64,000 bases of DNA, taken from positions 12,774 through 76,773 of the forward strand of contig SFFL01000010.1 of assembly GCA_004557825.1 (NCBI GenBank). Direction: 5' to 3'. The translations under genes were made by a program, and so were the position numbers. Shown one piece after another: positions 8,055 to 16,273 of the stretch; the first letter of the stretch is position 1; every line of letters starts with the position of its first letter. The notes under the pieces are model-generated. The model was given only the letters and a program-made list of their open reading frames with translations, was not told where the DNA came from and searched no databases. Source of the DNA: Bacteroidales bacterium. GTDB taxonomy: Bacteria; Bacteroidota; Bacteroidia; Bacteroidales; Muribaculaceae.

Positions 8055-8837
8055 TCAGACCTTTCGGTCGCCGAGGACTTGCTCGATGGGGTCGAAGGAG
8101 GTCAGAATCTCAGTCTTTCCATCGATGATGGCAACGGTGTGCTCGAAGTGAGCCGAAGGCTTGCGATCGCGGGTGCGGCAAGTCCAGCCGTCGGGCTCGA
8201 TAGCGATGTTGCGGCTGCCCATATTGATCATAGGCTCGATGCAGAGGCACATCCCGTTGCGAAGCAGCGGACCTGTGCCGCGGCGCCCGTAATTGGGGAT
8301 TTCGGGGTCTTCGTGCATTTTCCGGCCGATGCCGTGGCCGCACATTTCGCGCACTACGGTGTAGCCTCGTTTTTCGCAATAGGTCTGCACGGCGTTGCAC
8401 ACATCGCCAAGGCGGTGTCCTTCGCGGCAGGCTTCGATGCCTTGGTAAAGCGACTCTTTGGTGGTGCGGAGCAGCGCCATTACGTCGTCGCTGACCTTGC
8501 CAACGGGGAATGTGTAACACATATCGCCGTTATACCCGTCGAGCTCGGCCACAATATCAACACCTACAATGTCGCCTTCGCGCAGTGTGTAGTTGTCGGG
8601 GATGCCGTGCACCACCACTTCGTTTACTTCGATGCAGACGGTGGCGGGGAAACCGCCGTAGCCCAGGCATGCGGGCCGACCGCCGTTATTTACGATGTAT
8701 TCGCGGGCGATGGTGTCGAGGCGATGCGTGGGCGTGCCGGGGAGCACGGCCTTTGCCACTTCGCCCAGGGCGAGTGAGGCCAGCCGGCAGGCGCCGCGCA
8801 CTTTCTCGATTTCGTCGGGTGTCTTAAGATAAATCAT
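8055..8837 (-). CDS. map: Methionine aminopeptidase, type I
   Basis: Removes the N-terminal Met from nascent proteins when residue 2 is small. In the 260 residues the pita-bread active site is complete: substrate-binding H77 (VVHGIP), metal ligands D94 and D105 (GVDIVAELDGYNGD), H168 (MCGHGIG), E201 (CIEPMIN) and E232 (HFEHTVA). There is no N-terminal zinc-finger extension, so it is type Ia-like. It lies 34 bp after secY in the spc operon. Confidence 0.98.
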   Translation of the reverse strand: MIYLKTPDEIEKVRGACRLASLALGEVAKAVLPGTPTHRLDTIAREYIVNNGGRPACLGYGGFPATVCIEVNEVVVHGIPDNYTLREGDIVGVDIVAELDGYNGDMCYTFPVGKVSDDVMALLRTTKESLYQGIEACREGHRLGDVCNAVQTYCEKRGYTVVREMCGHGIGRKMHEDPEIPNYGRRGTGPLLRNGMCLCIEPMINMGSRNIAIEPDGWTCRTRDRKPSAHFEHTVAIIDGKTEILTSFDPIEQVLGDRKV

Positions 8838-8871
8838 CTTGACTTTCTGTATATCAATATACCGGTGTCAA

Positions 8872-10221
8872 TCAATATGCCGAACCGGTGGTGCGGCCTT
8901 TGATTTTGCCGTCTTTCATCAGACCGTCGTAGTGGTGCATCATCAGGTGCGACTCTATCTGCTGGAGTGTGTCAAGCACTACACCCACCATAATCAGCAG
9001 CGATGTGCCGCCGAAGAACTGGGCGAAGTTCTGGCTGATGCCGAAGAGTCGGGCGAATGCCGGGAGGATGGCAACCACACCCAGGAAGAGTGAACCGGGC
9101 AGGGTGATTCGGCTCATAATCGAGTCGAGGTATTCTGCGGTTTTCTTGCCGGGCTTCACGCCGGGGATGAATCCGTTGTTGCGCTTCATATCTTCTGCCA
9201 TCTGGGTGGGACGCACTGTGATGGCGGTGTAGAAGTATGTGAAGGCTACGATGAGGATGAAGTAGACAAAGTTGTACCAGAAGCCGTTGATGTCGGCGAA
9301 GGTAGCGAAGAAGCCGGTGGCGCCTTCGCGTGCTCCGAAGCCCGAGAGGGTAAGCGGGATGAACATGATGGCCTGTGCGAAGATGATAGGCATCACACCG
9401 GCGGCATTGACCTTCAGGGGGATGTACTGGCGCACACCACCTACCTGGCGGTTGCCGACGATACGCTTGGCGTACTGTACAGGCACCTTGCGTGTTCCCT
9501 GCACGAGCAGTACGGCTCCGATGGTTACGGCGAACAGCAGGACTATTTCAACGATGAACATAATCAGGCCGCCTTCCGAACCGGTGGACCCGGGCAGACG
9601 GGATGTGAACTCATACACCAGTGCCATAGGCAGGCGGGCGATAATACCCACCAGAATGATGAATGAGATACCGTTGCCGATACCGCGGTCGGTGATGCGC
9701 TCGCCCAGCCACATGATAAACATGGAGCCTGCTGCGAGGATCACGGTGAGGAACACTACCATCCAGAATCCCATATCGGAGGTTCCGCCTGCATTTACAA
9801 TCTGTGCTTTAAGGTTGTAGAGGTAGGCAGGACCCTGAACCAGGAGGATGAGCACCGTGAGGTAGCGGGTGTACTGAGTGAGCTTCTGACGGCCGCTCTC
9901 GCCTTCGCGCTGCATTTTCTGGAAGGAAGGAAGCACCATACCGGCAAGCTGGATCACGATGGATGCCGTAATGTAGGGCATGATGCCGAGTGCGAAGATT
10001 GATGCCTGTGAGAAGGCACCGCCTGAGAACATGTCGAGAAGCTGCATCAGGCCGGTTTTGTTGGTGAAGGCCGTGAGGGCGTCGAGATCGGCGGGGTTGA
10101 TGCCCGGAAGGACCACGTAGCAGCCCAGACGGTAAACCAGCACCAGCAATACGGTGATGGTCAGTCGCTGACGGAGCTCCTGGATTGTCCAGATGTTTTT
10201 AAGTGTTTGAATGAATTTCAT
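8872..10221 (-). CDS. secY: Preprotein translocase subunit SecY
   Basis: 449 residues with ten predicted membrane segments. SecY is the central pore of the inner-membrane Sec translocon. Recognisable parts are the N-terminal LRQRLTITVLLVLVYRLGC, the plug/TM2 region SGGAFSQASIFALGIMPYI, the conserved GNRQVGGVRQYIPLKVNAAG loop, and the cytoplasmic NGFIPGVKPGKKTAEYLD loop used by SecA and the ribosome. It is 33 bp after rplO in standard order. Confidence 0.98.
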   Translation of the reverse strand: MKFIQTLKNIWTIQELRQRLTITVLLVLVYRLGCYVVLPGINPADLDALTAFTNKTGLMQLLDMFSGGAFSQASIFALGIMPYITASIVIQLAGMVLPSFQKMQREGESGRQKLTQYTRYLTVLILLVQGPAYLYNLKAQIVNAGGTSDMGFWMVVFLTVILAAGSMFIMWLGERITDRGIGNGISFIILVGIIARLPMALVYEFTSRLPGSTGSEGGLIMFIVEIVLLFAVTIGAVLLVQGTRKVPVQYAKRIVGNRQVGGVRQYIPLKVNAAGVMPIIFAQAIMFIPLTLSGFGAREGATGFFATFADINGFWYNFVYFILIVAFTYFYTAITVRPTQMAEDMKRNNGFIPGVKPGKKTAEYLDSIMSRITLPGSLFLGVVAILPAFARLFGISQNFAQFFGGTSLLIMVGVVLDTLQQIESHLMMHHYDGLMKDGKIKGRTTGSAY

Positions 10222-10254
10222 TAGGGAAGAGCATTATGCCCTGGAGGGGAGGTT

Positions 10255-10704
10255 TTACTTCACTTTGGAGACAGAGCCACCGGCTTCGGTGATGGCCTTT
10301 TCAGCAGCTGCCGAGAAAGCGTTGGCTTCCACGGTCAGGGCGCGGGTAACAGCGCCGTTGGCGAGGATTTTCACCAGCTGGTTGCGGTTGATGAATCCTG
10401 CTGCGCGAAGGTCGTCGAGGGTGATGGCGGTGAGGTTCTTCTCTGCAGCGAGAGCTTCCAGAGCTGAGAGGTTGACGGCTTTGTAGGCAACGCGGTTGAT
10501 GTTCTTGAAGCCGAACTTGGGCAGACGGCGCTGCAGAGGCATCTGGCCACCTTCAAAACCGATTTTGCGTTTGTATCCGGAACGCGATTTAGCGCCCTTG
10601 TGTCCGCGGGTAGATGTTCCACCCTTGCCGGAGCCGGGACCGCGACCGATGCGGGTTTCGCGGGTAACGGCGCCTATGGCGGGTTTTAAATTACTTAAAT
10701 CCAT
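10255..10704 (-). CDS. rplO: 50S ribosomal protein L15
   Basis: 149 residues. The glycine/arginine-rich N-terminal extension (RIGRGPGSGKGGTSTRGHKG, KSRSGYKRKIGFEGGQMPL) that threads into 23S rRNA is diagnostic. The globular C-terminal half ends in GGSVSKVK. L15 is a late-assembly organiser near the 50S centre. It is 24 bp after rpmD and 33 bp before secY. Confidence 0.98.
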   Translation of the reverse strand: MDLSNLKPAIGAVTRETRIGRGPGSGKGGTSTRGHKGAKSRSGYKRKIGFEGGQMPLQRRLPKFGFKNINRVAYKAVNLSALEALAAEKNLTAITLDDLRAAGFINRNQLVKILANGAVTRALTVEANAFSAAAEKAITEAGGSVSKVK

Positions 10705-10728
10705 AGTTGTGTTTGTACTCTTTATTGA

Positions 10729-10908
10729 TTAAGCGTTGGTCACTTCTACCAAATGACGAACACGATTTACCATTCCCATCACGGAGGGTGTGTCTTCTTT
10801 GACTACCACGTGATTCATTTTCTTGAGGCCCAGGGCGTCGAGAGTGCGTTTCTGCACTGCGGGTGCGCCGATGCGGCTCTTTATTTGCTTGATTTTAATC
10901 TGTGCCAT
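10729..10908 (-). CDS. rpmD: 50S ribosomal protein L30
   Basis: A 59-residue ORF beginning MAQIKIKQIKSRIGAPAVQK, with the L30 core TLDALGLKKMNHVVV and the closing NRVRHLVEVTNA. It sits between rpsE and rplO as in other spc operons, 22 bp after rpsE and 24 bp before rplO. L30 is absent from some bacterial groups; here it is intact. Confidence 0.95.
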   Translation of the reverse strand: MAQIKIKQIKSRIGAPAVQKRTLDALGLKKMNHVVVKEDTPSVMGMVNRVRHLVEVTNA

Positions 10909-10930
10909 TGTTATAAGGTCGCTGTGGGGA

Positions 10931-11449
10931 TTAGCCGTTGAATACCTGGGTTACGGAGATGCCGCGGTTCTGGGCTACCTGTGCGGGCGAGCGCATTTCG
11001 CCGAGGGCGGCGATGGTGGCCTTCACAAGGTTGTGGGGGTTGGACGAGCCTTTCGATTTGGCCAGCACGTCGGTGATGCCCACGCTCTCGAGCACGGCAC
11101 GCATGGCGCCACCGGCTTTCACACCGGTACCGTGGCTTGCGGGCTTGAGGAGCACTTCCGAGCCGCCGAATTTGGCTACCTGCTCGTGGGGGATAGTGCC
11201 TTTGTGAACCGGCACGCGGATAAGGTTTTTCTTGGCCGATTCCACGCCTTTGGCGATAGCGGCCTGCACTTCGTTGGCTTTGCCAAGGCCCCAGCCGATG
11301 ATGCCGTCTTCATTGCCTACTACCACGATAGCGGCGAAGGTGAAGGTGCGGCCACCCTTGGTCACTTTGGTGACGCGGTTGATGGCTACCAGGCGATCCT
11401 TGAGGTCTATGTCGTTGGTTGTTTTAACGCGATTGTTTTTTGTTGCCAT
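10931..11449 (-). CDS. rpsE: 30S ribosomal protein S5
   Basis: 172 residues from the ATG at 11449 (MATKNNRVKTTNDIDLKDRL). A longer in-frame start at 11494 would overlap rplR and adds residues not seen in the family. The dsRBD-like N-terminal half has RVTKVTKGGRTFTFAAIVVV and VGNEDGIIGWGLGKANEV; the C-terminal half has SHGTGVKAGGAMRAVLESVG. S5 lies near the mRNA entry channel and affects fidelity. The TTFAAIV/GWG loop matches the wild-type form. Confidence 0.97.
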   Translation of the reverse strand: MATKNNRVKTTNDIDLKDRLVAINRVTKVTKGGRTFTFAAIVVVGNEDGIIGWGLGKANEVQAAIAKGVESAKKNLIRVPVHKGTIPHEQVAKFGGSEVLLKPASHGTGVKAGGAMRAVLESVGITDVLAKSKGSSNPHNLVKATIAALGEMRSPAQVAQNRGISVTQVFNG

Positions 11450-11456
11450 TGTAGTC

Positions 11457-11798
11457 TTAGAATTTGAGTCCGCCTTCGCGAGCTGCGTCGGCAAGTGATT
11501 TCACACGGCCGTGGAAAAGATAACCGTTGCGGTCGAACACTACTGTGTTGTAGCCGGCTGCGATTGCTTTCTCGGCGATTGCTTTGCCTACCTTGGCGGC
11601 GATTTCTGTCTTTGTGCCTTCGGCGATGCCTTTTGAGGAGGCGCTGGCAAGGGTCTGGCCCTTGAGGTCGTCAACGAGCTGAACGTAAATCTGCTTGTTG
11701 GAGCGGAACACCGTCATACGGGGGCGCTGGGCTGTGCCGGAGATGCGTCCGCGGATACGGGCCTTGATTTTATTTCTTCTTTGCTGCTTGGAGATCAT
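11457..11798 (-). CDS. rplR: 50S ribosomal protein L18
   Basis: 113 residues. RRNKIKARIRGRISGTAQRP and RMTVFRSNKQIYVQLVDD are the L18 signature, and the protein ends KSLADAAREGGLKF. L18 binds 5S rRNA with L5 and helps place it in the central protuberance. It is 35 bp after rplF and 7 bp before the chosen rpsE start. Confidence 0.98.
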   Translation of the reverse strand: MISKQQRRNKIKARIRGRISGTAQRPRMTVFRSNKQIYVQLVDDLKGQTLASASSKGIAEGTKTEIAAKVGKAIAEKAIAAGYNTVVFDRNGYLFHGRVKSLADAAREGGLKF

Positions 11799-11833
11799 TT
11801 CTGTGAAACGGATGTTGGGTTCAACTTATCTGT

Positions 11834-12391
11834 TTACTTTGCGCCGGCTGTCTTGCCGCTCTTGCGACGGATAACTTCGCCGACAAACTTAATACCTTTG
11901 CCTTTGTAGGGCTCGGGCTTGCGGAAGGAGCGGATTTTGGCGCATACCTGACCAAGGAGCTGCTTGTCGTCGCTCTCAAGGATAATCAGGGGGTTTTTGT
12001 TGCGCTCCGACTTGGCTTCAACCTTGACCTCGGGGGGGAGCTTGAGGTAGATGGCGTGGGAGTAGCCCAGCGACAGCTCAAGCACCTGACCGGTGGCGGT
12101 TGCGCGGTAGCCTACGCCTACCAGCTCAAGTTCCTTGCGGTAGCCGGTGCTTACGCCTACTACCATATTGTGAACCAGTGCGCGGTAGAGGCCGTGCTGT
12201 GCGCGGTGCTCGCGGTCATCGGTGGGACGTGCGATATGGAGATGGCCGTCTTCGATTGTGATAGTGAACTCGGGGTTGACAGCCTGGCTGAGTGTGCCTT
12301 TGGGGCCTTTTACGGTAACGACGTTGTCTTTTGCAACATCAACGGTTACGCCTGCGGGGATTTCGATGGGGGCTTTACCTATACGTGACAT
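11834..12391 (-). CDS. rplF: 50S ribosomal protein L6
   Basis: 185 residues made of two repeated alpha/beta domains. MSRIGKAPIEIPAGV and VKGPKGTLSQ open domain 1; the C-terminal domain contains KPEPYKGKGIKFVGEVIRRK, the L6 signature near the sarcin-ricin loop and factor-binding site. It is 21 bp after rpsH. Confidence 0.98.
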   Translation of the reverse strand: MSRIGKAPIEIPAGVTVDVAKDNVVTVKGPKGTLSQAVNPEFTITIEDGHLHIARPTDDREHRAQHGLYRALVHNMVVGVSTGYRKELELVGVGYRATATGQVLELSLGYSHAIYLKLPPEVKVEAKSERNKNPLIILESDDKQLLGQVCAKIRSFRKPEPYKGKGIKFVGEVIRRKSGKTAGAK

Positions 12392-12412
12392 ATTGCTGTT
12401 TCCTCCTTTCGA

Positions 12413-12811
12413 TTAATAAACGTAACACAGAACTTCGCCGCCAACTTTTTCCTGAGCGGCTTTTTTATTTGTCATCACACCCTTTGAAGTGGAAAGGATG
12501 GCGATACCCAGGCCGTTGAGAACGCGGGGCATCGACTTGTAGCCACAATACTGGCGCAGGCCGGGACGGCTGGCGCGCTCGATACCTTTGATGGCGCTTA
12601 CGCGATCTGTGGGATCATACTTGAGGGCGATCTTGATTGTACCCTGAGGGGTGTCGCCGTCGATGAACTTGTAGTTGAGAATGTAGCCCTGCTCGAAGAG
12701 AATGCGTGTGATTTCCTTCTTCAGGTTGGAAGCAGGCACTTCCACCACGCGGTGCTGGGCTTTGATGGCATTCCTCAATCTTGTCAGATAATCTGCTATT
12801 GGATCTGTCAT
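12413..12811 (-). CDS. rpsH: 30S ribosomal protein S8
   Basis: 132 residues. MTDPIADYLTRLRNAIKAQH and the C-terminal block GLGIAILSTSKGVMTNKKA followed by VGGEVLCYVY identify S8, which binds 16S helix 21. In E. coli S8 also represses the spc operon by binding near rplE; whether that applies here is unknown. A GC-rich spacer of 217 bp separates it from rpsN. Confidence 0.98.
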   Translation of the reverse strand: MTDPIADYLTRLRNAIKAQHRVVEVPASNLKKEITRILFEQGYILNYKFIDGDTPQGTIKIALKYDPTDRVSAIKGIERASRPGLRQYCGYKSMPRVLNGLGIAILSTSKGVMTNKKAAQEKVGGEVLCYVY

Positions 12812-13028
12812 TTTTGGTTTTGTTCTTTCCCTGGGGAGAATTGCTCCGAGGGAGAATTTAACTTGGTTGTTTAAAGTCGGTCCGCTGCGTCTGTGCCGGT
12901 ATTGCCTTGCCGGGGGGTCCCGCAGATGGGCTTACCCGGTGGATTTCCGGCTCCGCTTTTCCCCGGACCGGGGGATTTGCAGCAGGGGCGCCTCGCGCTC
13001 CGTGCCGCCGGGGCTTGCTGCCCGCGCT
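12812..13028 (-). other. GC-rich 217-bp spacer between rpsN and rpsH
   Basis: No coding sequence seen on either strand. The segment is far more GC-rich than the flanking genes and contains short palindromes, including CCCCGG-A-CCGGGG at 12961-12973. Spacers in this operon are mostly under 50 bp, so it looks like inserted or expanded sequence. No promoter match was found in it. Confidence 0.6.
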
Positions 13029-13298
13029 TTACCAGCTTGCTTTCTTCACACCGGGGATAAGGCCTGCAGATGCCATTTCGCGGAACTGGATACGCGAGAT
13101 GCCGAACTGACGGATGTAGCCTTTCGGACGACCAGTGATGGAGCAGCGGTTGTGAAGGCGAACCACCGAAGCATTCTTCGGCAGAAGCTGCAGGGCTTCA
13201 TAGTCGCCGGCAGCCTTGAGGGCAGCTTTCTTGGCGGCGTACTTGGCCACGAGCTTGGCACGCTTCACTTCGCGAGCTTTCATTGATTCTTTTGCCAT
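13029..13298 (-). CDS. rpsN: 30S ribosomal protein S14, zinc-free form
   Basis: 89 residues, the long zinc-independent class (MAKESMKAREVKRAKLVAKY at the start; CSITGRPKGYIRQFGISRIQ is the conserved core; it ends KKASW). The CxxC pairs of the short form are absent. S14 is in the 30S head near helix 42. It is isolated by long spacers on both sides (715 bp upstream, 217 bp downstream), unusual for this operon, so it probably heads its own transcript from the -7-like box near 13601. Confidence 0.97.
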   Translation of the reverse strand: MAKESMKAREVKRAKLVAKYAAKKAALKAAGDYEALQLLPKNASVVRLHNRCSITGRPKGYIRQFGISRIQFREMASAGLIPGVKKASW

Positions 13299-13600
13299 GT
13301 CCTGACGTTAAGGTTAATACTATAGTTTATTATAATGCGATTTTATTCAAATCGGGGGAGATTGTCAAACTTCTATTTCATCGCCGCAGGATGCGGATGA
13401 TGTCAGCGAAAAAACTTCCGATTCGTCACTGCTCTCCGCAAAAGCGCCCAAAGATGGAGGGCGGCGGGAGTACCTCGGAACCGCAAGCATATCCAAATAT
13501 CAGTTGTTCAAGCCATTGCGTTGCGCGCAGCCGCAGCTTCGCGGCATTGCAAGGGCGCCTCAGAGCGGCGAGGCAGCCGGATTTGCTTCCAAATCAGCTG

Positions 13601-13608
13601 CAAAGTTA
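13601..13608 (-). promoter_or_regulatory. Possible internal promoter, -7 box only
   Basis: CAAAGTTA on the plus strand reads TAACTTTG on the minus strand, a full TAnnTTTG match. No TTTG lies 19-20 bp upstream (the nearest gives a 12-bp spacer), so support is partial. It would start a transcript near 13594 with a ~295-nt leader before rpsN. Confidence 0.45.
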
Positions 13609-13818
13609 GTAATTTTTCGCCAAATAGCTCTCTATCGCGCCCCTCAATCGCGCCCAAAGAGCGCGATTTCCGCGTTAAACTTTGTTAAATATTTCAAAAT
13701 CCAATCCTGGCGTCCCAAAAACGCTCTAAATTCTACGAACTTTCACACCAATTGGCATCGGCGTATTTTCTGGTCGTCTTTTGGGGTGTTTATTCTTTCG
13801 CCGGCGTAAGGAATAAGC

Positions 13819-13883
13819 AAACCAGCGGCGTCGACCGCGCTTTCCGCTATGTGCGGAGTAGAGGCGGTGTCTGCCACTGGTTT
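13819..13883 (-). promoter_or_regulatory. Nested three-stem hairpin downstream of rplE
   Basis: Three stacked stems around one axis: AAACCAG (13819-13825) with CTGGTTT (13877-13883), ACCGC (13834-13838) with GCGGT (13864-13868), and TCCGC (13843-13847) with GCGGA (13853-13857). It begins 130 bp beyond the rplE stop. There is no T-run on the minus-strand exit side, so it is not a classical terminator; an RNA-stabilising, processing or regulatory role is possible. Confidence 0.5.
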
Positions 13884-14013
13884 CTGCTTCAGAAATTAAG
13901 CGTTTTCGGTTTCCGGCTTGCGGGCTGGCCTTATTGCTCTAATTAGTCTTATTGGTCCAATTTGGCTAAATGGCTAATTAGATGCCAGGCGCCGGGCCGG
14001 GTGGGAAGGGTGC

Positions 14014-14556
14014 TTATTTCTTGAAGGGGAGGCCGAATGCTTTGAGCAGTGCATAACCTTCTTCGTCGGTGTTAGCGGTGGTGACGAAGGTGATGTTCAT
14101 ACCCATAAGCTTCGAGATGTTGTCGATGTTGATTTCAGGGAAGATAATCTGCTCGGTGATGCCGAGGGTGTAGTTGCCACGGCCGTCGAGCTTGCTCTCG
14201 ATGCCCTTGAAGTCGCGGATACGGGGAAGGGCTACACGCACGAGGCGTTCGAGGAACTCATACATTTTGTCGCGGCGCAGGGTCACGCGGGCACCGATGG
14301 GCATGCGCTTACGCACTTTGAAGTTGGAGATATCCTTCTTCGAGAGTGTCTGCACAGCTTTCTGGCCGGTGATGGCGGTGAGCTCGTTGATAGAAGTCTC
14401 GATGATCTTCTTGTCGGCGGTAGCTTCGCCAAGGCCCTGGTTGATGACGATTTTCTTCAGACGGGGCACCTGCATGGGAGTGGTATAGGAGAACTCCTTT
14501 GTGAGAGCAGGGGCAATGGTCTCTTCGTATTTTTTCTGGAGTGTAGTCTGGCTCAT
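14014..14556 (-). CDS. rplE: 50S ribosomal protein L5
   Basis: 180 residues. IVINQGLGEATADKKIIETS, KRMPIGARVTLRRDKMYEFL and the C-terminal FVTTANTDEEGYALLKAFGL are diagnostic. L5 binds 5S rRNA and contacts P-site tRNA. The start overlaps the rplX stop by one base, indicating coupled translation. It ends the first half of the split spc operon. Confidence 0.98.
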   Translation of the reverse strand: MSQTTLQKKYEETIAPALTKEFSYTTPMQVPRLKKIVINQGLGEATADKKIIETSINELTAITGQKAVQTLSKKDISNFKVRKRMPIGARVTLRRDKMYEFLERLVRVALPRIRDFKGIESKLDGRGNYTLGITEQIIFPEINIDNISKLMGMNITFVTTANTDEEGYALLKAFGLPFKK

Positions 14557-14876
14557 TATTTGATCTCCTCTCCGGATTTTTTAGCGTAACGAACTTTCTC
14601 ACCCTTTTCGTTGACACGGATGCCCACACGGGTGGGTTTGCCGCTCTTGGGGTCGATGAGGCTGAGATTGGAAATATTGATGGGGGCTTCCATTTTGATG
14701 ATGCCGCCCTGGGGGTACTTGGCGGTGGGCTTGGTACTCTTGGAGACGATGTTGACGCCTTCAACCACGGCGCGGTTCTTAGCTGCGTCGATTGAAAGCA
14801 CGCGGCCTTGCTTGCCGCGGTCCTCGCCTGCGAGAACGTAAACGGTATCGCCCTTTTTGATATGGAGTTTGCTCAT
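14556..14876 (-). CDS. rplX: 50S ribosomal protein L24
   Basis: 106 residues with an N-terminal KOW motif (KKGDTVYVLAGEDRGKQGRV). L24 is an assembly initiator that binds the 5' end of 23S rRNA at the tunnel exit. The C-terminal part (RVGIRVNEKGEKVRYAKKSG) is standard. The stop shares one base with the rplE start; the spacer to rplN is 45 bp. Confidence 0.98.
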   Translation of the reverse strand: MSKLHIKKGDTVYVLAGEDRGKQGRVLSIDAAKNRAVVEGVNIVSKSTKPTAKYPQGGIIKMEAPINISNLSLIDPKSGKPTRVGIRVNEKGEKVRYAKKSGEEIK

Positions 14877-14921
14877 AATGGGGATTCTTTTGTGAGTGGT
14901 TTACGATTGAATTGACAGAGA

Positions 14922-15287
14922 TTAGAGGACCTCGGGAGCGAGGGAGACGATCTTCATGTTTGTAGCACGGAGCTCACGGGCAACGGGGCCGAAAATACGG
15001 GTACCACGGAGTTCGCCGGCGTTGTTGAGCAGCACACAGGCGTTGTCGTCGAAGCGGATGTAGGATCCGTCGGCGCGGCGCACTTCTTTCTTGGTGCGCA
15101 CTACCACAGCCTTCGATACTGTACCTTTCTTCATATCGGACGAGGGGATAACGCTCTTAACCGATACTACGATTACATCGCCTACAGAGGCATAGCGACG
15201 GCCCGTACCACCGAGCACGTGGATGCACAGGGCTTCTTTTGCACCGCTGTTGTCGGCAACGGTTAAGCGGGATTCGGTCTGTATCAT
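14922..15287 (-). CDS. rplN: 50S ribosomal protein L14
   Basis: 121 residues of the all-beta L14 fold: MIQTESRLTVADNSGAKEAL at the start, VIVVSVKSVIPSSDMKKGTV, and FGPVARELRATNMKIVSLAP at the end. L14 forms intersubunit bridge B8 and is the docking site of the silencing factor RsfS. It follows rpsQ by 3 bp. Confidence 0.98.
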   Translation of the reverse strand: MIQTESRLTVADNSGAKEALCIHVLGGTGRRYASVGDVIVVSVKSVIPSSDMKKGTVSKAVVVRTKKEVRRADGSYIRFDDNACVLLNNAGELRGTRIFGPVARELRATNMKIVSLAPEVL

Positions 15288-15290
15288 AGC

Positions 15291-15551
15291 TTACTTAACT
15301 TTTTCGATGATTTCAACTAATCTCCAACGCTTTGTCTTCGAGAGAGGGCGGGTCTCCATCAGGCGCACTTTGTCGCCTACTGAGCACTCGTTGTTCTCGT
15401 CGTGTGCGTGGTATTTTTTGGTTTTATTGACGAACTTGCCGTAGATGGGGTGTTTCTCCTTCCATTTCACCGTAACGGTGATCGACTTGTCGCCCTTGTT
15501 GCTCGACACGATGCCGATGCGCTCTTTGCGCAGATTTCTTTTTTCTTCCAT
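15291..15551 (-). CDS. rpsQ: 30S ribosomal protein S17
   Basis: 86 residues, an OB fold. RIGIVSSNKGDKSITVTVKW and KTKKYHAHDENNECSVGDKV then RLMETRPLSKTKRWRL are the S17 signatures. S17 binds 16S helices 7 and 11 early in assembly. It lies 49 bp after rpmC and 3 bp before rplN. Confidence 0.98.
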   Translation of the reverse strand: MEEKRNLRKERIGIVSSNKGDKSITVTVKWKEKHPIYGKFVNKTKKYHAHDENNECSVGDKVRLMETRPLSKTKRWRLVEIIEKVK

Positions 15552-15600
15552 TTGAGTGAAGTTAAAAGTTAACAGGGTATATTACGGTTAAATTTGGGGA

Positions 15601-15798
15601 TTACTTAGCAGCGAGTTCACGGGCGCGAAGCTCGGTTTTTACGCGGGCTATCATCTTACGGTCAATTGTGATTTTCGCGGGGTTGTCAAGGGGGCTGACT
15701 GCGTGATTGGCTTTCATCTGGAGATAATCTTTCTCCATCTGTGCCAGGCGCTCGCGAAGATCTGCCGTAGAGAGCTCTTTGATTTCTTCTTTCTTCAT
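15601..15798 (-). CDS. rpmC: 50S ribosomal protein L29
   Basis: 65 residues, an antiparallel helical hairpin (MKKEEIKELSTADLRERLAQ; then NHAVSPLDNPAKI and KMIARVKTELRARELA). L29 flanks the tunnel exit and forms part of the docking site for SRP and trigger factor with L23. It is 43 bp after rplP and 49 bp before rpsQ. Confidence 0.97.
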   Translation of the reverse strand: MKKEEIKELSTADLRERLAQMEKDYLQMKANHAVSPLDNPAKITIDRKMIARVKTELRARELAAK

Positions 15799-15841
15799 AG
15801 CTTTCTTTCGGGGTGCTAAATGTTATTGACTGTAAGACTGA

Positions 15842-16273
15842 TTAAAGGGTGAGCGAGGGATCGTAATCGCGGCTTACCACAAACTTGGTGGTGACGGGGA
15901 GCTTCTGGGCGCCCAGGCGGAGGGCTTCCTTAGCTACGTCGAAGGGCACGCCGTCGATTTCGATGATCATACGTCCGGGGGTAACGCTGGCTACGAAGCC
16001 TTCGGGGTTACCTTTACCTTTACCCATACGTACATCCAAGGGCTTCTTGGTGATGGGTTTGTCGGGGAAGATGCGAATCCAGAGCTGGCCCTGGCGTTGC
16101 ATATAACGTGTCACAGCGATACGGGCGGCTTCAATCTGGCGTCCGGTGATCCATTTGGCCTCAAGGGTCTTGATACCGAAGGAACCGAAGGCGAGCTGGT
16201 TGCCGCGCTGGGCGTTGCCTTTGGCGCGACCTTTCTGTACTCTGCGAAATTTAGTTTTTTTCGGTTGTAACAT
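15842..16273 (-). CDS. rplP: 50S ribosomal protein L16
   Basis: 143 residues from the ATG at 16273 (MLQPKKTKFRRVQKGRAKGN), the family's usual start; an in-frame ATG four codons earlier is less likely. The core KWITGRQIEAARIAVTRYMQ and KPLDVRMGKGKGNPEGFVA is diagnostic. L16 lies at the A-site tRNA elbow and completes the peptidyl-transferase region late in assembly. A GC-rich spacer of 289 bp lies between it and rpsC. Confidence 0.97.
   Translation of the reverse strand: MLQPKKTKFRRVQKGRAKGNAQRGNQLAFGSFGIKTLEAKWITGRQIEAARIAVTRYMQRQGQLWIRIFPDKPITKKPLDVRMGKGKGNPEGFVASVTPGRMIIEIDGVPFDVAKEALRLGAQKLPVTTKFVVSRDYDPSLTL

Larger units (their letters stand above)
13299..14013 (-). other. 715-bp non-coding gap inside the spc operon
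   Basis: Separates rplE from rpsN, normally near neighbours. I see no credible gene. From the rplE side it holds a three-stem nested hairpin (13819-13883), a perfect 8-bp inverted repeat AATCGCGC/GCGCGATT (13646-13668), a minus-strand -7-like box (13601-13608), and a leader of about 300 bp before rpsN that includes the short stem GCCTC/GAGGC. The likely meaning is an end or attenuation point after rplE plus a second promoter for rpsN-rplQ. Confidence 0.6.

Noticed and set aside
13504..13809. A 101-codon plus-strand frame in the spc gap
   Set aside because: No domain, no start context, and it runs through the inverted repeat and promoter-like box.
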